64,000 bases of DNA from Istiophorus platypterus (taxonomy: Eukaryota > Chordata > Actinopteri > Istiophoriformes > Istiophoridae). The stretch covers positions 17,953,480-18,017,479 of the forward strand of contig CM029124.1 in assembly GCA_016859345.1 (NCBI GenBank), in the 5' to 3' direction. Position 1 is the stretch's first letter, and each line of letters opens with the position of its first letter. The notes beneath the pieces were generated by a model. It was not told where the DNA came from, did no database searches, and was given only the letters and a program-made list of their open reading frames with translations. The translations under genes and the position numbers were made by a program. Shown piece by piece: positions 1 to 13,773 of this stretch.

Positions 1-2903
1 TGCAGAGTACACACCTCATTATGTGTATTCTTGACTCATCTTCAGTAAAGCATGCCTGCATTTCTGGAGGGCACTGTGTGGTTCAAGATGAGGGTAGGGT
101 GTGTAGCGTGGGTCTGTGTGCGGGTGGCTGGTTTTGTGTCTGAATGAAACAGCATGGGATAAGAGGGGGGAATGAATAACGTGTCAGGCTTTTTAGTTGA
201 GAGACTTCTTGTGTTGATGAATAATTGAGCTGTAGTCAGGCGGAGAGCTGTTTCATGAGCCCCTCTGTCTCCAAGTTAAAATTAGACCCTTCTCTCTATG
301 CAGACAGTCTCTTTGAACTGCTGCTGTCTCAGAGCATCACTCAGCTCTCTCTACAGCCCACTTGTGCCTTTCACTGCAATATGCCTCAGTAGATATGAGG
401 AGAGGCATAAACATGCTTGGCGGACAAGGGGAAAATCTGCTTTATACAAGCCGGGGAACAGAACTATTAATGTGATGAGGGACATTTTTCATTATATTTG
501 GCTTTGTTGTGTCCAGGTTTTGGGCTTTTAGGGAAAAAATCAATTTCAATGAAAATATGGACGCATAAACATTTTTCTTGTGTTGATTGGAGACACTAAT
601 TTGATATTCAAACTCTCCCCTCTGCGGCAGTTATAATGAAGCTCTGTCTCTCTTGTGTCTACCTGTCATACCAAGATCCCCCAGGCTTTCCTGTCTTCGC
701 CTGGCCTCTGAGTACCAGCAGCCCATCTCAATCTGTCACTCCTGTCAGGCCCGCAACGCCACCAAAGGACCCGGAAAGTAGGACACCGAGAACTCGTTGC
801 ACACACACACACACACACAGAGGAAAAAATCTTTATGAATTAAAAAAAGGATTTAAAAAAAAAATCATATATATGTATATATCTGTGTATACACACATTT
901 TGTGAAATAGGCCGTCAACATAATATCTGCTGTTATCTGTGGGCAGCCAGTGCTAAATGGGGCACTCCGAAGTGACTCTTCAAAGACTCTTTTTCTGCAG
1001 GGCAACTTGGGCTGCATTGTTACTGTTTTAATTAGAAGTGCTTCTTGCCTGCTCCATGAGATCCACCCAGCCTCAACATCAAAGCGCTGCTCTGAATAAT
1101 GATGTATCCCTCCATGCCTCAGGTAGAGCCTGACTCTCATACCCCCCCATACCGCTCCCTCCTCCTCCTCACCTCCCTCCCCACCTTTTTGTATCTCTCT
1201 GCTTCCCCATTTACTGCTGTTTCTCCGCACGCTGACATAACACTTTTTTGCTGTGTTCAGGGCAGCGGGACTGAAAGCAAGCTCTCTGTGTTTGTGCTGC
1301 ACTAGCCTCGTGGTCTCAACTGTCTTAGAGGACAGGTTCTCTTTGTCCTGCTCTGTATGTATGTCATGTAGTCTGTTATTACTTTTATCTGACATTTAAA
1401 CACAGTGACATGTGGCTTTCGATTTTTTTTATTCAGTTATCCAATTTCAACAGAACAGTATTCACAGCACCGTGAAAATCAATGACAGAGACGAGGAAAA
1501 CAATATTTATGTATATTTGTATATAGTTATGATTATTCAGTTGCTAACTCTTCATGTTAAGAGTATAAATGATTCTACGTTTTAATGAGAGCAAACCCAT
1601 AACACTGCAGTAGACTCGCAAGTGTCACGAATCATTGGTATACTGCAAAGTATACTGGAATATACTGGAATTGAATTTTGTTTTGTCAAATATAGCACTG
1701 GTTTGCAGTAATAGCTCAGAATGACATAATTCCCAATTCTCATCTGGAAAGCTCTAACAGTACACTGTGTTTGAAGAAAACGACACAGAACATAAGACGT
1801 CCACGTCAGCTTTATGTGTAGCTAACGGTATCAGGCAATCAGTAATAACACAACTGGACATTATCTTGATGACAACAGCTGCATCTTTTTCTTTTTTATT
1901 TCGTTCTTCAGTTTTGATTTTGATCTGCTTCACCCAAGAAAGATCAAGTTAATGCCTCATGGCTTAACATTAGCATTACAAGGGACCAACTCATTTATGT
2001 GGGTCAGTCTGCTTGTGGGGATATTATCAGGCTCTCTTAACGTCTATTAATATGAAAGCTATTATTTCTTACCAGCGCACTATTAATTAACAGCACATAT
2101 GGTCAAAGTCAGCAAAGCTAGCAGAACAAACCTACATAGTAAAGGTTCAAAGGCTCCATGAAAAGTTTATGGTGCACTGAACACCGACTTGGGAATTTAC
2201 CAAGCATACTGGACTGATGACGTTAACTCTTTCTTTCAAACATCACCTTGTATAATCCAGCCTCCGTCTCATCCTGACTTTCGCTGCCATTCCTCCCTGC
2301 TGACTCACAGTTGCATTCCTCAGACACTCCTTCTGTAAACACACACAAGAATGAGGCAACACCAGAGAACTCTCATGAAATATAAGGGTTATGCAATCTC
2401 TTGAATCATGGCATACTCAGCTGATTATGCTCCAGATGTGGCACCCATTACAGAAAAGCACATATTAATGAGTTCAAATGAGTCTAGGAAACAATGCACT
2501 GTTATGTAATCCTCTAAAGCCACCCTTGCGCTGCACTGTGTTGTATTTAAAGCAAGTCATGGACTGTCCTCCAGTTAGACGGCTGCTCATTGTGGGAGCT
2601 AATTTAGAAATCTGATTTACATAAACCTGGAAGGGTTGCTTCAAATGACTAAGCATACTGCAATAGATGTGACTTTTCAAAGTCATGTAATCCTTCTGCT
2701 GACATGACTCAACTTTGCCAGACATATGCTGAAGTAACTATGTAGTTTGGGAAAATTGTACGCCTGCTACTGTTGTCGTCCATAAAGGTCTAGTGCTGGT
2801 CGACAGCATTTGACTTTGTCAGGTAGAAATTTTTTATCAAACCCGATGAGCTAAGCTTGTTAAATAACTGGTCAGAGGTAAATTTAAGTCTTTTAAGTAT
2901 ACT
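1..2903. other. Gene-free intergenic DNA, left edge
   Basis: I see no supported gene. The open frames here, including a 176-residue minus-strand one at 865-1395, have low-complexity or codon-random content and match no family I know. A CA repeat lies at 800-819 and an imperfect AT/GT-rich patch follows at about 865-900. The stretch is downstream of irf2bp2 and is of ordinary vertebrate intergenic composition. Confidence 0.7.
800..819. repeat. (CA)n microsatellite
   Basis: Ten perfect CA units, read directly. Confidence 0.95.
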
Positions 2904-3420
2904 TAAATGAATAATTTGACATTTTGGAAAGTGCACTTTGTTGCTTTAATTGTGCAACGTAGATTAGGAGATGGATGCTTCGCTAATATCTGTACATTAG
3001 ATATGAACCTGGAGTTAGCAGAAGGTTAGCTTAGCATAAAGACTGAAAGCAAGGGGAAACAGCTGGCTTGGCTTCGCCCAGATGTGAAAAAAATACTTCA
3101 GAAAGTCAGAGCTCCCATTCCACCAAATAAACACAACCAACAGTTAAACTGCAAATTGTCATCTTATACTTTGATTTTCATACGCATTAAGAAAAAAAAA
3201 CATGAATAAAGTGAGATTTAGAGGTGCTAGTAGGCCCTTTTTTTAGGTTTAGACAGAGCCAGACTACCTGTTTCCCCTTGTTTTGAGTCTTTGTGCTAAG
3301 CTAAGCTAACTGTCTCCTGTGCATAGCTTCATATTTAATGTACAAGCCTTCTCATCTACTTCAGCTCTCATCAAGAAAGCAAATAGCCATATCTTCCAAA
3401 ATGTCTGACTATTCCATTTA
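2904..3420. mobile_element. Non-autonomous inverted-repeat DNA element (MITE-like), about 517 bp
   Basis: The ends form imperfect terminal inverted repeats of about 28 bp: the left arm (2904-2931) and the reverse complement of the right arm (3393-3420) share the core GACATTTTGGAA. The inside has the hallmarks of a repeat common in perch-like fish: GTTAGCTTAGCATAAAGACT near the left, AGACAGAGCCAGACTACCTG and GCTAAGCTAAGCTAAC near the right. No transposase frame is present, so any movement would have depended on enzymes supplied elsewhere. The family assignment is from memory of fish repeats, not a database search. A relative lies at 38345-39196. Confidence 0.75.
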
Positions 3421-4633
3421 GAAAGGGAAAATCAGATTTATTCTGTAAAACGCGATGTTCCAACCATCTTTCAGATAGTTATCCTCCTAAGTGTGTCGCA
3501 AATTAAAACTGACTAGCTGGGTAATAAGGTCACAAAAAACACCTTTTCCTGTATAAATCCCGTTAAGAAGCATTGAAGAAGCAGGTGAATATATAAATTT
3601 TTTCCCCCAGCATTCGTATTCCACCTCCTCTTTTGTTACAGCAAGCTTAGCAGAGTAATCCCACTTTGATCACACTGGACTTAAATTTTTAATCGTAGGT
3701 AAAGATGTTTTGCAACCTCATTTTTGGAATAATAACTGGAGAGCTAAGGCCATATTAACATCAGGCCCCCGTCGTCGGGCAGTAAACTTCCAGGGTTTTT
3801 TTGTTGTTCGTTCACAGTTTCATATGAGAAAAGAGCTTTTGCAGTTCACCAAGCATGCTGCTATTTAAAGAGTTAACTGTAAAATGTTAACTGTAAAGTG
3901 CTTTCCTGCAATATAATCAGGTTTATGTCCCTGAGCTTCTCCTCTGCCTCAGATAATGATGGTACCCAGACAATATAGCACAGATCACAGAGTTTTGTGC
4001 AGCTCCAACAAGCAGAGCATCTATGTAGCAAAGCTTCCCTCTGGGGAAAAAAGACCAGACTCAGAGAACAGTGAACTCACTGATCTATTTTTGTGATATT
4101 AGATGAATACATGTATGTTTGTGTTTGGGCATTGTGATAAAGCTATTTGAGAGTCATCGGCCCAGAGGTCACAGAGAGGATGAACCATGACGATGACATC
4201 ACGGCCCAGAGCGCAACAACAAACGTTGTCTTGTTTTGGTGGAAACAAAAGATGTTTGTTTGCGGCCCTTTTTTCTCTTTCAAGAATCATCCTGTGAGTT
4301 GAAAATGTGACGACACAGTACACTGACCTTTGTTTCTCTGATAACAGACTCTCTCTGTGTGGGTCTGCAGAGGACTGGAGGGGGGGTGGGACTGAGAGTG
4401 GCCCTTCGGTGTTGAGTGCCGATCACATGAGCAGCTAAAATAACAAAGCAGTCTGATTCGGGTCTTTGTCTGCATATAGTCACGTGATTCGTATCTCTGA
4501 TTGAACAAACAAATTGAACCAATGTTGACAAGTACTGTAAAAAGTGATACTGTAACCAAGCTTTGTCATCTGACTGAAGGAGAATTAGCCTCTATCTTCC
4601 GGTGCTGAAATCACAGTGCATGATGCGCTTAAT

Positions 4634-4714
4634 GCACACACACACGTACACACACACGTACACACACATGCACACACATGCACACACATGCACACACATG
4701 TACACACACACACA
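4634..4714. repeat. Compound CA / CACACATG tandem repeat
   Basis: CA runs are interrupted at near-regular spacing by GTA and then by TG, giving several 10-bp units ending in ATG. It explains the His/Thr-rich and Cys/Val-rich open frames on the two strands, which are not genes. Confidence 0.9.
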
Positions 4715-7631
4715 AGCACGGCTCCTATTCTACTACAACAGAATCCCATATTTCTCCTTATATATGGATGGAAGAGCATCTATAAAAAGAGAGAAATCGA
4801 TTTTCTATCAAAGCTACTATATGTCTACAAGACTCATTAATGTGTTTTAGCGGTGCAAAACTGAAAATAAAAAAAAATGATCGATACATCGTATACAGGC
4901 CTGCTGAGGAAATAATGTCAAGTGACTGATAGAAATCTGCATCATGACTTTCATTTTCAATCTGGCATAACTGCCTCTTTAATGTCCCAGATGTCGGGGA
5001 GAACAACATCAGTGAGTCAGCACTGTTATCCATCCTTCTAAGATTGGAGTCAAACTCCTTCGAGGGTAACATGGCAATGAAGCCATTGCCTTCAAAAATC
5101 TTCGGCCTCTTCACTGTTATGAGGGGAATAAGACGAAAATTGCATTGTTTACCAAGCAGGAAAAAATGTGAGGGAAAATGATTATGGAGCAAGCTGTTAT
5201 TGTCCCTCTTAATTAATATAGTGTCACCGTGTACTTGGATAAGGCTTTTTTGATGAAGTATAGAACATGAAGACACTGGGAATCCTGGACAAATCAAGTA
5301 GTTTTCAAGGTGTGAGCGTGGGGGGCTTTAGTAATTAAGTAAATGATATGGCATCTTTCCCTAACATGCCGAGCCAAACGGTGCTAATATTGGTACCACG
5401 TGTGTGGTGAAAGGAAATGAGAGCATAATGCCTGTGTAGAGATCTATGATAACAATTACAGCTGGCAGAGAGTGTTAATGGTAGCCTGATGTTTGACATT
5501 AACATTTAAGGCATGTAGTAGGTGCTTCTAGCAGCTGCAGAGTAAGTTTGACGGAGTAGAACGAGTAATAGTAATTATTGTAAGCTCTACATTAGGTATT
5601 TTTGTATTGCTGCTTTGTATATTTCTTTTACTTTTTACTTTTTACTTTAATTTTTTTTACTTTATCTTGAAACTCAAGATAAGATGTAACTAGGATCAAA
5701 TAACGGGTAAGATTTATCCACCAAGCATGAGAGGCCGACAGCAGCCCTTCCTGTCAAGTACAAAAGACAGCCAGAAATACCTCCAATCATCATCAGAGAC
5801 AGCAGAGAGCAGCACGTCCAATCTTTGTGCTCATGTCTGTGCCATCACTCAGTCTGTTAGTGTCAGCAACCCCCCCCCCCAGGATTCCCACAGCGCCATG
5901 TGGCAATGAGGGTCACATTGCATTCTGGGAGAAACTCTCAGTTAAGATCCCCTCTGGGCACGGCCCCACCCCCCCCAACAATCTTGCCCGGTCTCCTCCA
6001 AAAATTCCTTGGCCCCCGGGGCACCGCACAACCCAAAATAACAGGACACATCAGCACTTTCATCTGCATCCCCAGGCAAGCTCAGACACTGCAGCAGCAG
6101 CTGTTAGACCACTCACAGGCACAGATAGAGTTCTAAAAAGTACTAAGGTGCTATAGTTGGCACACCCCTTTTTCCCCTCCAGTGATACGAGCACAGACGG
6201 AGCCAGACTTGGATGAGAGTGCCAGGCTAGGTGTGGCTGACAGTTGTCCTTTAGCTGTCCTTCTGCTAAAAATGAAAAAGACACTGTAATATATGCATAT
6301 TAGGCCACCATCAGGTTAATAGATTACAAATTAGTAGGTGGCATCTAAGGGATTATGTTCAAACATACTTTAGCTTTTGCAATGTATTTCCACAAGACAC
6401 ATGGTTAAATTCATTTTTTATTCAGTCATTTATTTGAAAATCATGACCTGATAATAAAAAGCCACAATACAGATAGAGCTGGGAACAACTAAAGAGACTA
6501 AGGGAGAGCAATTTCTTGCTAAGGTCACTTTAGACAGCTTGTGTTACAGAGTATTTGCTTTAAACAAAGTACAATACATGCGGTACCAGAGTGACAGATT
6601 GTATCACAGCACAAAGGAAACAATGAATTATATACATTTCTAAATTTTTCTCCATCAAATGTATGAAAAAAACATTATTGTGACTGCAAAAAGATAGAGA
6701 AGGTAATTTTGATCAAGGTCATATCTTGTGACAGAATTATTAGGTAGCTGCGTCACTTTACGGCTCAACAGACTTGGGTTGCAAGTAGTGACTTTGCAAC
6801 GGAGCTGCTGCGATGCCTGATGTATCTGAGGTCATTCTTTCAGAACGCCTGATGGAGGAGTATGGACCTGCCAGCAATAACTCACAGCCAAGCTGTTTGC
6901 TGCAGGGTACGATCACCAACCTGATAACATGTGCAGCAAGGACACAGAGAGTCGCATCCTGCAAAGCCCATGAAGGACATATTTTGGTCAGAAAAAAGAC
7001 AGGTGTTTGAATAAGAAAATTACATTTATGTATTCTTTCAAAGACAGTACTGGTCCATCTGTATTCTTTCAAATGAAGGGCTGAAACCTCCAAGGCCGTC
7101 ACTACAAAGAGCCAAAATCAGTTCCCCAGTAGTGAGACTTCGGGCTTGAATAGACGTTCAATGAACACAATTGGCTGCATTCATGGGTGGGAGCCCGGTG
7201 AGGGATAATGTCCGTGCTGTTGCACTACTAGCAACTCCTACCCGTTGGCTGAGGCCCCTGGGCTGAGGGGGGCCTCTTTGCTGGACAGGAATACAATTTT
7301 ATTGAGCATTTCAAACTCAAAAGAAAAGGGAAAGAAGTGTAACGATCAGGTTTTCTATGGGTTGCGTTGCTGTGCGTGCTCTCTGTTTCCCTGGCAACGG
7401 GCATATTGACGTGCTGCAGTGCTGTTGCCTGAAGTTGGCGGGCAGCCAGGAAGCACCCTGCCTGCACACAATCTCACATTCTGTCTTTTGCCAGCACTAT
7501 CACTCCGGCTTCACGCAATTCCCATCTCGCTTTTTTTTTTGTCCTCCATCTTGGTGGGTTTCTGAGACCAGCTGAACGCCAGTCTGAAGACTAATGACTT
7601 GGGTGGATTGTGTAGTGTGTTTGTGTTTGTC

Positions 7632-7683
7632 GGTGTGTATGTGTGTGTGTGTGTTTATGGGGTGGGGGTGGGGTGGGGGGTGG
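7632..7683. repeat. (GT)n followed by a G-rich run
   Basis: GT units are followed from about 7659 by GGGGTGGGGGTGGGGTGGGG-type sequence, with enough closely spaced G-runs to allow a quadruplex on the plus strand. Confidence 0.85.
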
Positions 7684-9880
7684 TTAAGGCAGAGAGAGGG
7701 AAAGAAAGACAGCACGATGGGGAAGGATGGTGAGTAAGAACCGGAGAAAAACATGGAGTAGGGAGGGGCCACGTCTGTGCCGTGCAGTGCTCACATGTTA
7801 AAATGAATAGAGGGAAAGGCGAGCCTCGTGTTGTGTTACAAGAACATAGTAGTGGCTGGGGGGGGGTTGGGCTCTACATCAACAGATGGATAAACCCAGG
7901 AGAAGAATGCGTGCCAAGCGCCAAGTGTATCAGCGGCTTGCTGGGGCATGAAAATGTCAGGTGTCAGCGGCGAGCCACGCGGTCGCTGCTATTTATACAA
8001 CCCACCATGTGCTGGATGTACACATAAGGTCTTGTGAACGAGGATGACGGGGGTTAAGGGTAAGAGTATTGCCAGGCAGAGGAGGAGTAGAGCAGGAGAG
8101 ATGAGTGGGTGACTCACCTCTTTATCAGCCATGGATACAGACAGCCTGAGAGGAGCCTCCATGGCCCTATGTGTTCAGACAGGTTGGGCAAATGTCAACA
8201 CTGGGGAGGGCTGTGCATGGCTAACAACCTTATGGAGGGATAAGGGCTAGCATTATCTCATCTGCAGAGCAACACTCAGCCAAGGCTGGTGAGGCTGTAC
8301 TTAGTCCCGGGGCAAGTGTTGACTGATCATGTTAGAAACACGGCAACACACAGCAGCTAGTATGTGCCATTCCCAGTGCCGACTTTGTTTTGCTGCCGCC
8401 GTCTTCGTATTGAGGGCATAAGTGACGCATGCAGCTCGGAAAGGAAATTTGCAAAAGCTCTTTAGTGGGTTCTTACTCTCCAATTAGTGACTGGCTGGTG
8501 AACAAGTAACCCCATCAAAACACATCAGTTGGCATTTTGTTACACAGCCTTTTCCAAAGCCCTCAGGGTCTGTGTCAACTGCGTCCTTGTCCAGACAAAG
8601 CCTTCTAAACCCGGGATTTCATTTCCACATTGTGCCCCGGTGTCCCCTTCATTGTTGACTTTTCCACTATGTGCAAGACCAGTGCATTTGTACCAGTCTG
8701 TTAGGCCCACGTCAAAAGAAAAAGTATCCGCTGTTGACGGCTAGGCCATTCTTGTTATTCATGTCATGCCTGGTGGTTTAGTAGGGCAGGGTGCAGAATT
8801 TTCCAGAAGCAGCTGTGTGCTAGTGAAGCTGACAGTGCGCCAGCCCAAAAGGGTTTCTGTCTCTCCTTTCTCTCTCCAAAACCCTCCCACCCCTCCCTTC
8901 CCCTCTATCGGCATGCTTGGCTCGCTGCCCGGACTTACTCAAACTCACACTCAACCAGAAATATCCGCCCCCCCCCCCCGAACATATCCCTCTGGCTCAA
9001 CAGAGAAGCTTCCATCACTCCGGATGACACTGGATCATTTTTCTCCCCCCGCACATTCCAGCCAAAGAGGAGGACAAGGGAGGGGAGCGGCTGCTGTTTC
9101 TGCTCTGTGATTATATCATTACAGAGCAGCAGACATGTATACAGTATATCAAGCGCAACCTGTCATTAGCATACTTTATTTGATGATGGCTAAATACAAG
9201 CGTGCTTTTGTTGGATCCAACCAACTGGTTTTTCCTTTGTGCCAGTACCGCAGAATTAAATTGAGGAATGCTTCTCCAAGCGGTCCACATTTGCAATCAA
9301 CCTTGAGCTATAAAAACCTTCTCTCATTTACTGTACCATACCCCCCCCCTCGCAACACCTGTTGTGACATGCTCTGCCAGAGTTATCAGATACTCTGAAA
9401 GCTCTGCTAGTGGTCTAAATAAACCTGTCCGAAGCGACACAGTTGTGTAATGCACTCGAAGTCACCGTCTCCAATAATAGCACACACCTGTCAAACACAG
9501 TCCCTGCTTGTTCTCTCTCGGTTGACCTGACCTCCTCTCGCTCCCTAACTGCAACTCAAATGTTCCATGGCTGGACGACAACGTAAACACTTCTCGAAGA
9601 AAATTGTTTCCAAAAAACGCAGACACAAAGAGAGCGAGGAACAAGAGGTAGAGGTAAAAGCTAGAGAATAGAACATTTTGAGTGGCAAGGGAGAGTGAAC
9701 AAAGGCGATAAAAGCTTTATTCTGCCTCTGTAGAGATTGTGTAGTGGCTGTCACTATAAAGCCTTGATTGACAACGGCGTTAGCACTCAGAGGAGAAATA
9801 GCTCCCACTCACAGTTATGTAACATACAAAGAAACTACAGCGAGTTTGTGGACGGGTATTAGTGTGCATGTGCTTATATA

Positions 9881-9933
9881 TGTGTGTGTTTGTGTGTGTG
9901 TGTGGGTGTGTGTCTGTGTCTGTGTGCGTGTGT
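9881..9933. repeat. Imperfect (GT)n microsatellite
   Basis: GT units with scattered GG, CT and GC interruptions, read directly. Confidence 0.85.
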
Positions 9934-12900
9934 TTGGAGGGTAGGCATGTACACACAACGTATTCCCATATAAAAACAAAAGTGACAGAATATCTAAGTG
10001 TTGTTCTTATCTTTTGACAACTGTACGCCATCAAGGAGATGAAAGGTGATATGCATCAAAACTAGGATCTCTGAGGAATCCTGGATTCATGCGGCACATA
10101 AAAGATGTCTCAGACATTTTTTGTGGCGCTTTGTTGTTTGGCAACATGATGGTGAAAGTTTAATTGCGCGGTTGTGGTGGAAGCAGCTGATTTAGTTGCA
10201 TGCAGACACCGAGCGTCGTGTCCCAGCTTGAACTGAGGATAATTGTCCGTGGCTGAGGCCCTACAGAGGAGCGAGTGAAGGACAGACAGGGACAGGAGGA
10301 AATGAGCATCCAATAATACATCACCACAGATTTGCTGACACACCCCAGAAACCGAGCTATTCATCAGCCCCACCGGCGCGTCCCTCATCGGGACCTTCAT
10401 GGATGCAGACAAGCAGAGCAAAGATGGTCTGCGTTCGAATGGTCAGCTAAAACATTTTTAGTGCATCATAACGCTGTTTTGTCTCACTGTTTAACGCTGT
10501 TCAACGCTGTTTTGTCTCCTTTTTATCTTAAAATGAATCTCTGCACCATCCCATTATTTCACATGATCTGCGTAACCTCTGTAGCGTGACTTCAGCCACA
10601 TTCTGCGTTTTCCTGCATGGACTTTGTGTTTTTATTCAGCCAAAAAGGCTGTGCACAGATGGCCCTCACAAGCTATCACATCCATTTGAATCCAGGCTCT
10701 CAGCTGACTAAACGAGCACCTCGGGGCTGCAGAGGGACAGACAGTCACCTGCTACCCTTCCTTGCCTTTACACACATACCGTACACACACTGCAAACTGC
10801 CCATAAAGCTGGCAGCTCAGCCAAAAACCCATTCGCCAGCCATAGAGAGGAAGAGAGCATTTCCGGGGAGCAACACACAGGCAGACAGCCGATCACAACG
10901 ATTGCATCAGTGTTTTTGAAAAGGTCTGGCGCGCTGTCTTTCAGAATACACACTGCATGTTGATGAATTGAGGTTCATTTAGGATTTGCCACAGCACTTA
11001 AAGGCTACAGCACAGCAGCTGGCGGAGGATCCTTCCAGAGCGAAGCTGTGATAGCTGCTCACATTTTCACTTCTAGCACGGCTCATATTGACAGCTAAAT
11101 CTAACTTTAGCTCAGCATGTCAGAGGTGGCAACGAGCATCTTACTACTGTGACTGGCCTGCCCCTCCCTGAGGCTCAAAATACATGCCATGAGGAGTTCA
11201 GCCAGAGAAAAAGAGAATTCGTGACTATCATTTTATCACAATTGAGTCTCTATATATTTTTGCATTATTAATTTCACAAATGGAGCTAATTTAGAGCCCC
11301 CTCTTGGGTTTATATTTTATAGGTTTCTTTGTTATCTACTTAATATCTCCAAATGCAGGTGGTAACTCCCCTCGCTCGACTCCTATTTTTCATTTAGCCT
11401 AGCAGCAGCACGCCATCTTATCAGCTGATCCCGAGCCAGAAGCTAGGAGTAGTTGCTCAGCAGAAAAAGGAGGGAATGTGCTGGGCTCGGTTATAATATG
11501 AAAAAAAAGCCCAAATGCTCTTGGATCAGTCCCATGCTTTGTCCTCATCTCTCACATTGCCTTTTTCCTATGTTCATTTTTCATCCCCTCTCCTTTCATC
11601 TTTCTGTCCCACACCCCCTTTCCTTTCTCTGCATTCTGCTCACTCTTCTTCCACCTCTCTCTCTCTCTCTGCTCCACTTATAAGATTTGGCAGCACTCCA
11701 AGATCTGAGAAAAACATTGGAGGCATAGCCTCGTTTTGATGTCTGGAAAGAGAGGGAGGCTGAGAGTGAGAGAGAGGGAGCGACAGAGAGAGAGAGTCCT
11801 CATTTCCATTTCACAGACTTGATTCACAGCAACACCACAGCACAGAGGAGTAATACAGGAGTATTGAGAAGTTGAGCGAAACCGCCAGTCAGAGAGATGG
11901 AAGGATGAAAAGATAAGGCAAACACATCTTCACTAGCACGAAAAAATGGAAAATATGATGGCGTTAAAAAGGAATGCAGAGCCAAACATTTAGAAACGAT
12001 TCTAAAATATCCTAAATGCATAGTGAAAATATTCATTATCTTTGTGCGGCCTCCTAAAGACACTGTTTTCATTTCCATTTGCTGCTCTTCATAGTAAACA
12101 GCTAAACTGCAACACAAAAAAAATTCAAACTCATTGAACTCCAGCAGAGAAAATAACAAACAGTTCATAGGCAGTAATTGGGTCTCATACGAGCCTAAGA
12201 GAAAGCAAATTTGGCACTCAGCATTGTAATCATCTTAACTTTGCAGGCCTTCATGGTAAACAGGCCAGACCAGTCAGATATAAACCCCCCTCTCTGGACC
12301 GAGCCAAAAATCAGAAGGGAAATTTTACACATCCTGCGGATTCAGCTGTGCTCCTCCTAATTGCTAGGTGAAGCTCCAGCTTCTCTCCCAGTGCTGAGAA
12401 GAGAAACCGCCATTACTAGTCTCGCAGGAGCCCGAGCCCAACTCCAAAGGGGAACTTTGATTGATGAAAAGGGAGAGAGGCAGATCCGAGCGTGTCCTCG
12501 ATACAACATTTGCTGTGACCTTGTTTTCCCTGACAGGTCTAAAATTAACCAAGCGGATCAGTTATACTGGGAGTGGAGAAATGTGGACCAGATTCTCCTT
12601 TTGGCGCGCCCCTGTCTCCGCTCGCTTTCAGGGGATTACAGCAGCACGAGCATGCCTTTTGATTTATTGTGCTAAACATAGATTCATTAGTGAAACAGCT
12701 GGCTATACTGAGTGCTGTCTCCCACACAGGCCTTCCCTCCCTCCACACGCCCGCCCACTGGACCACGTTCAACATTTTAATGTAAAATAAACGCCTAAGG
12801 ATAAGAATTTAGAGCGCTCTTCAGTGTAGATGTTGTCAGCATTGCTGTTGCAGATTGCTGTTCCTGCTGGCGATATTAATGTTCCAAAAATGCAATTATC

Positions 12901-13707
12901 TTAGAGACCGTCATTTTTGAGTATGTCCTCATATTATCAATAATAAGGCGGCGTAACTGAACCAGAAACATCAAACACATGCTTACTGAGCAGGCTAGTG
13001 GTAGAAAAAAATGCACCTCATGGTCCAAAGACAACAAATATGAACTCTGACCAACCCAGTTATGGCTTTACTATCATATCAACATCTTTGAGGAAGCCTG
13101 CATACCAGCCTAGAGTTGAGTTAACCATTTAAAGGAGAGGCAGGGAGGCAACCAACTGTCTTCCTCACCTATTTGTTATTGCCTTTCACTTAGCTTGATT
13201 AACAGGATTGTGTCAAGTAAATCAATCAAACAGTCAATGAGGGATTTTATGACCATTGATTAGGCAATGTGCTGCAGCAGTCTGATAAAGAATGTCTGGG
13301 CTGGAGAGATATGCCTCAGCTGGAGCATCAAATACTTGGATTCGATCCTGCAGACTACATGACTGTAGGCTAAACTGTACTGTAGCTTTAGACAAAAACT
13401 ACTATAATAAAGCGGCGCAAGGATGAGGGAATCTAAATTAATCTTTGCTTGAGGGGATATCATTTTCACCTGGACTTCACCTGGCTCAGCCTCACACGCC
13501 ATGTTTTACAAGGTTTTTCATAAAATAGCTACAGGGTAAGAGCACATCAAAGTGAGACAAGGTTTGTCTCATAAGCAGAGTTTAATCATTTAAAATCCCT
13601 AAAAGTTCTTATAAGTGAACAAAATGAAAGCCTGTGAGTCATTAACCACAAATGGCTCCTGCACAATTATACTGAAAACAGAGATGTTTCACTTAAGTAG
13701 TGGGAGG

Positions 13708-13712
<5 letters not shown>

Positions 13713-13770
<58 letters not shown>
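13713..13770. repeat. (AT)n microsatellite, 58 bp uninterrupted
   Basis: 29 perfect AT units. Such a tract is self-complementary and prone to cruciform formation and length change. Confidence 0.97.

Positions 13771-13773
<3 letters not shown>

Larger units (their letters stand above)
3421..13712. other. Gene-free intergenic DNA with scattered simple repeats
   Basis: No exon or RNA gene is supported. Contents seen: a CA/CATG repeat at 4634-4714, a pyrimidine-rich stretch near 5630-5660, a GT repeat with an adjoining G-rich run at 7632-7683, an imperfect GT repeat at 9881-9933, a short duplicated motif (AACGCTGTT, three copies) at about 10469-10515, and CT-rich DNA near 11560-11670. The longest open frame (minus, 4758-5297) has no recognisable domain. 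Confidence 0.65.

Noticed and set aside
865..1395. 176-residue open frame on the minus strand
   Set aside because: No recognisable domain or neighbour support; contains translated low-complexity purine-rich DNA.
4758..5297. 179-residue open frame on the minus strand
   Set aside because: AT-rich intergenic DNA with no family resemblance and no splice context.
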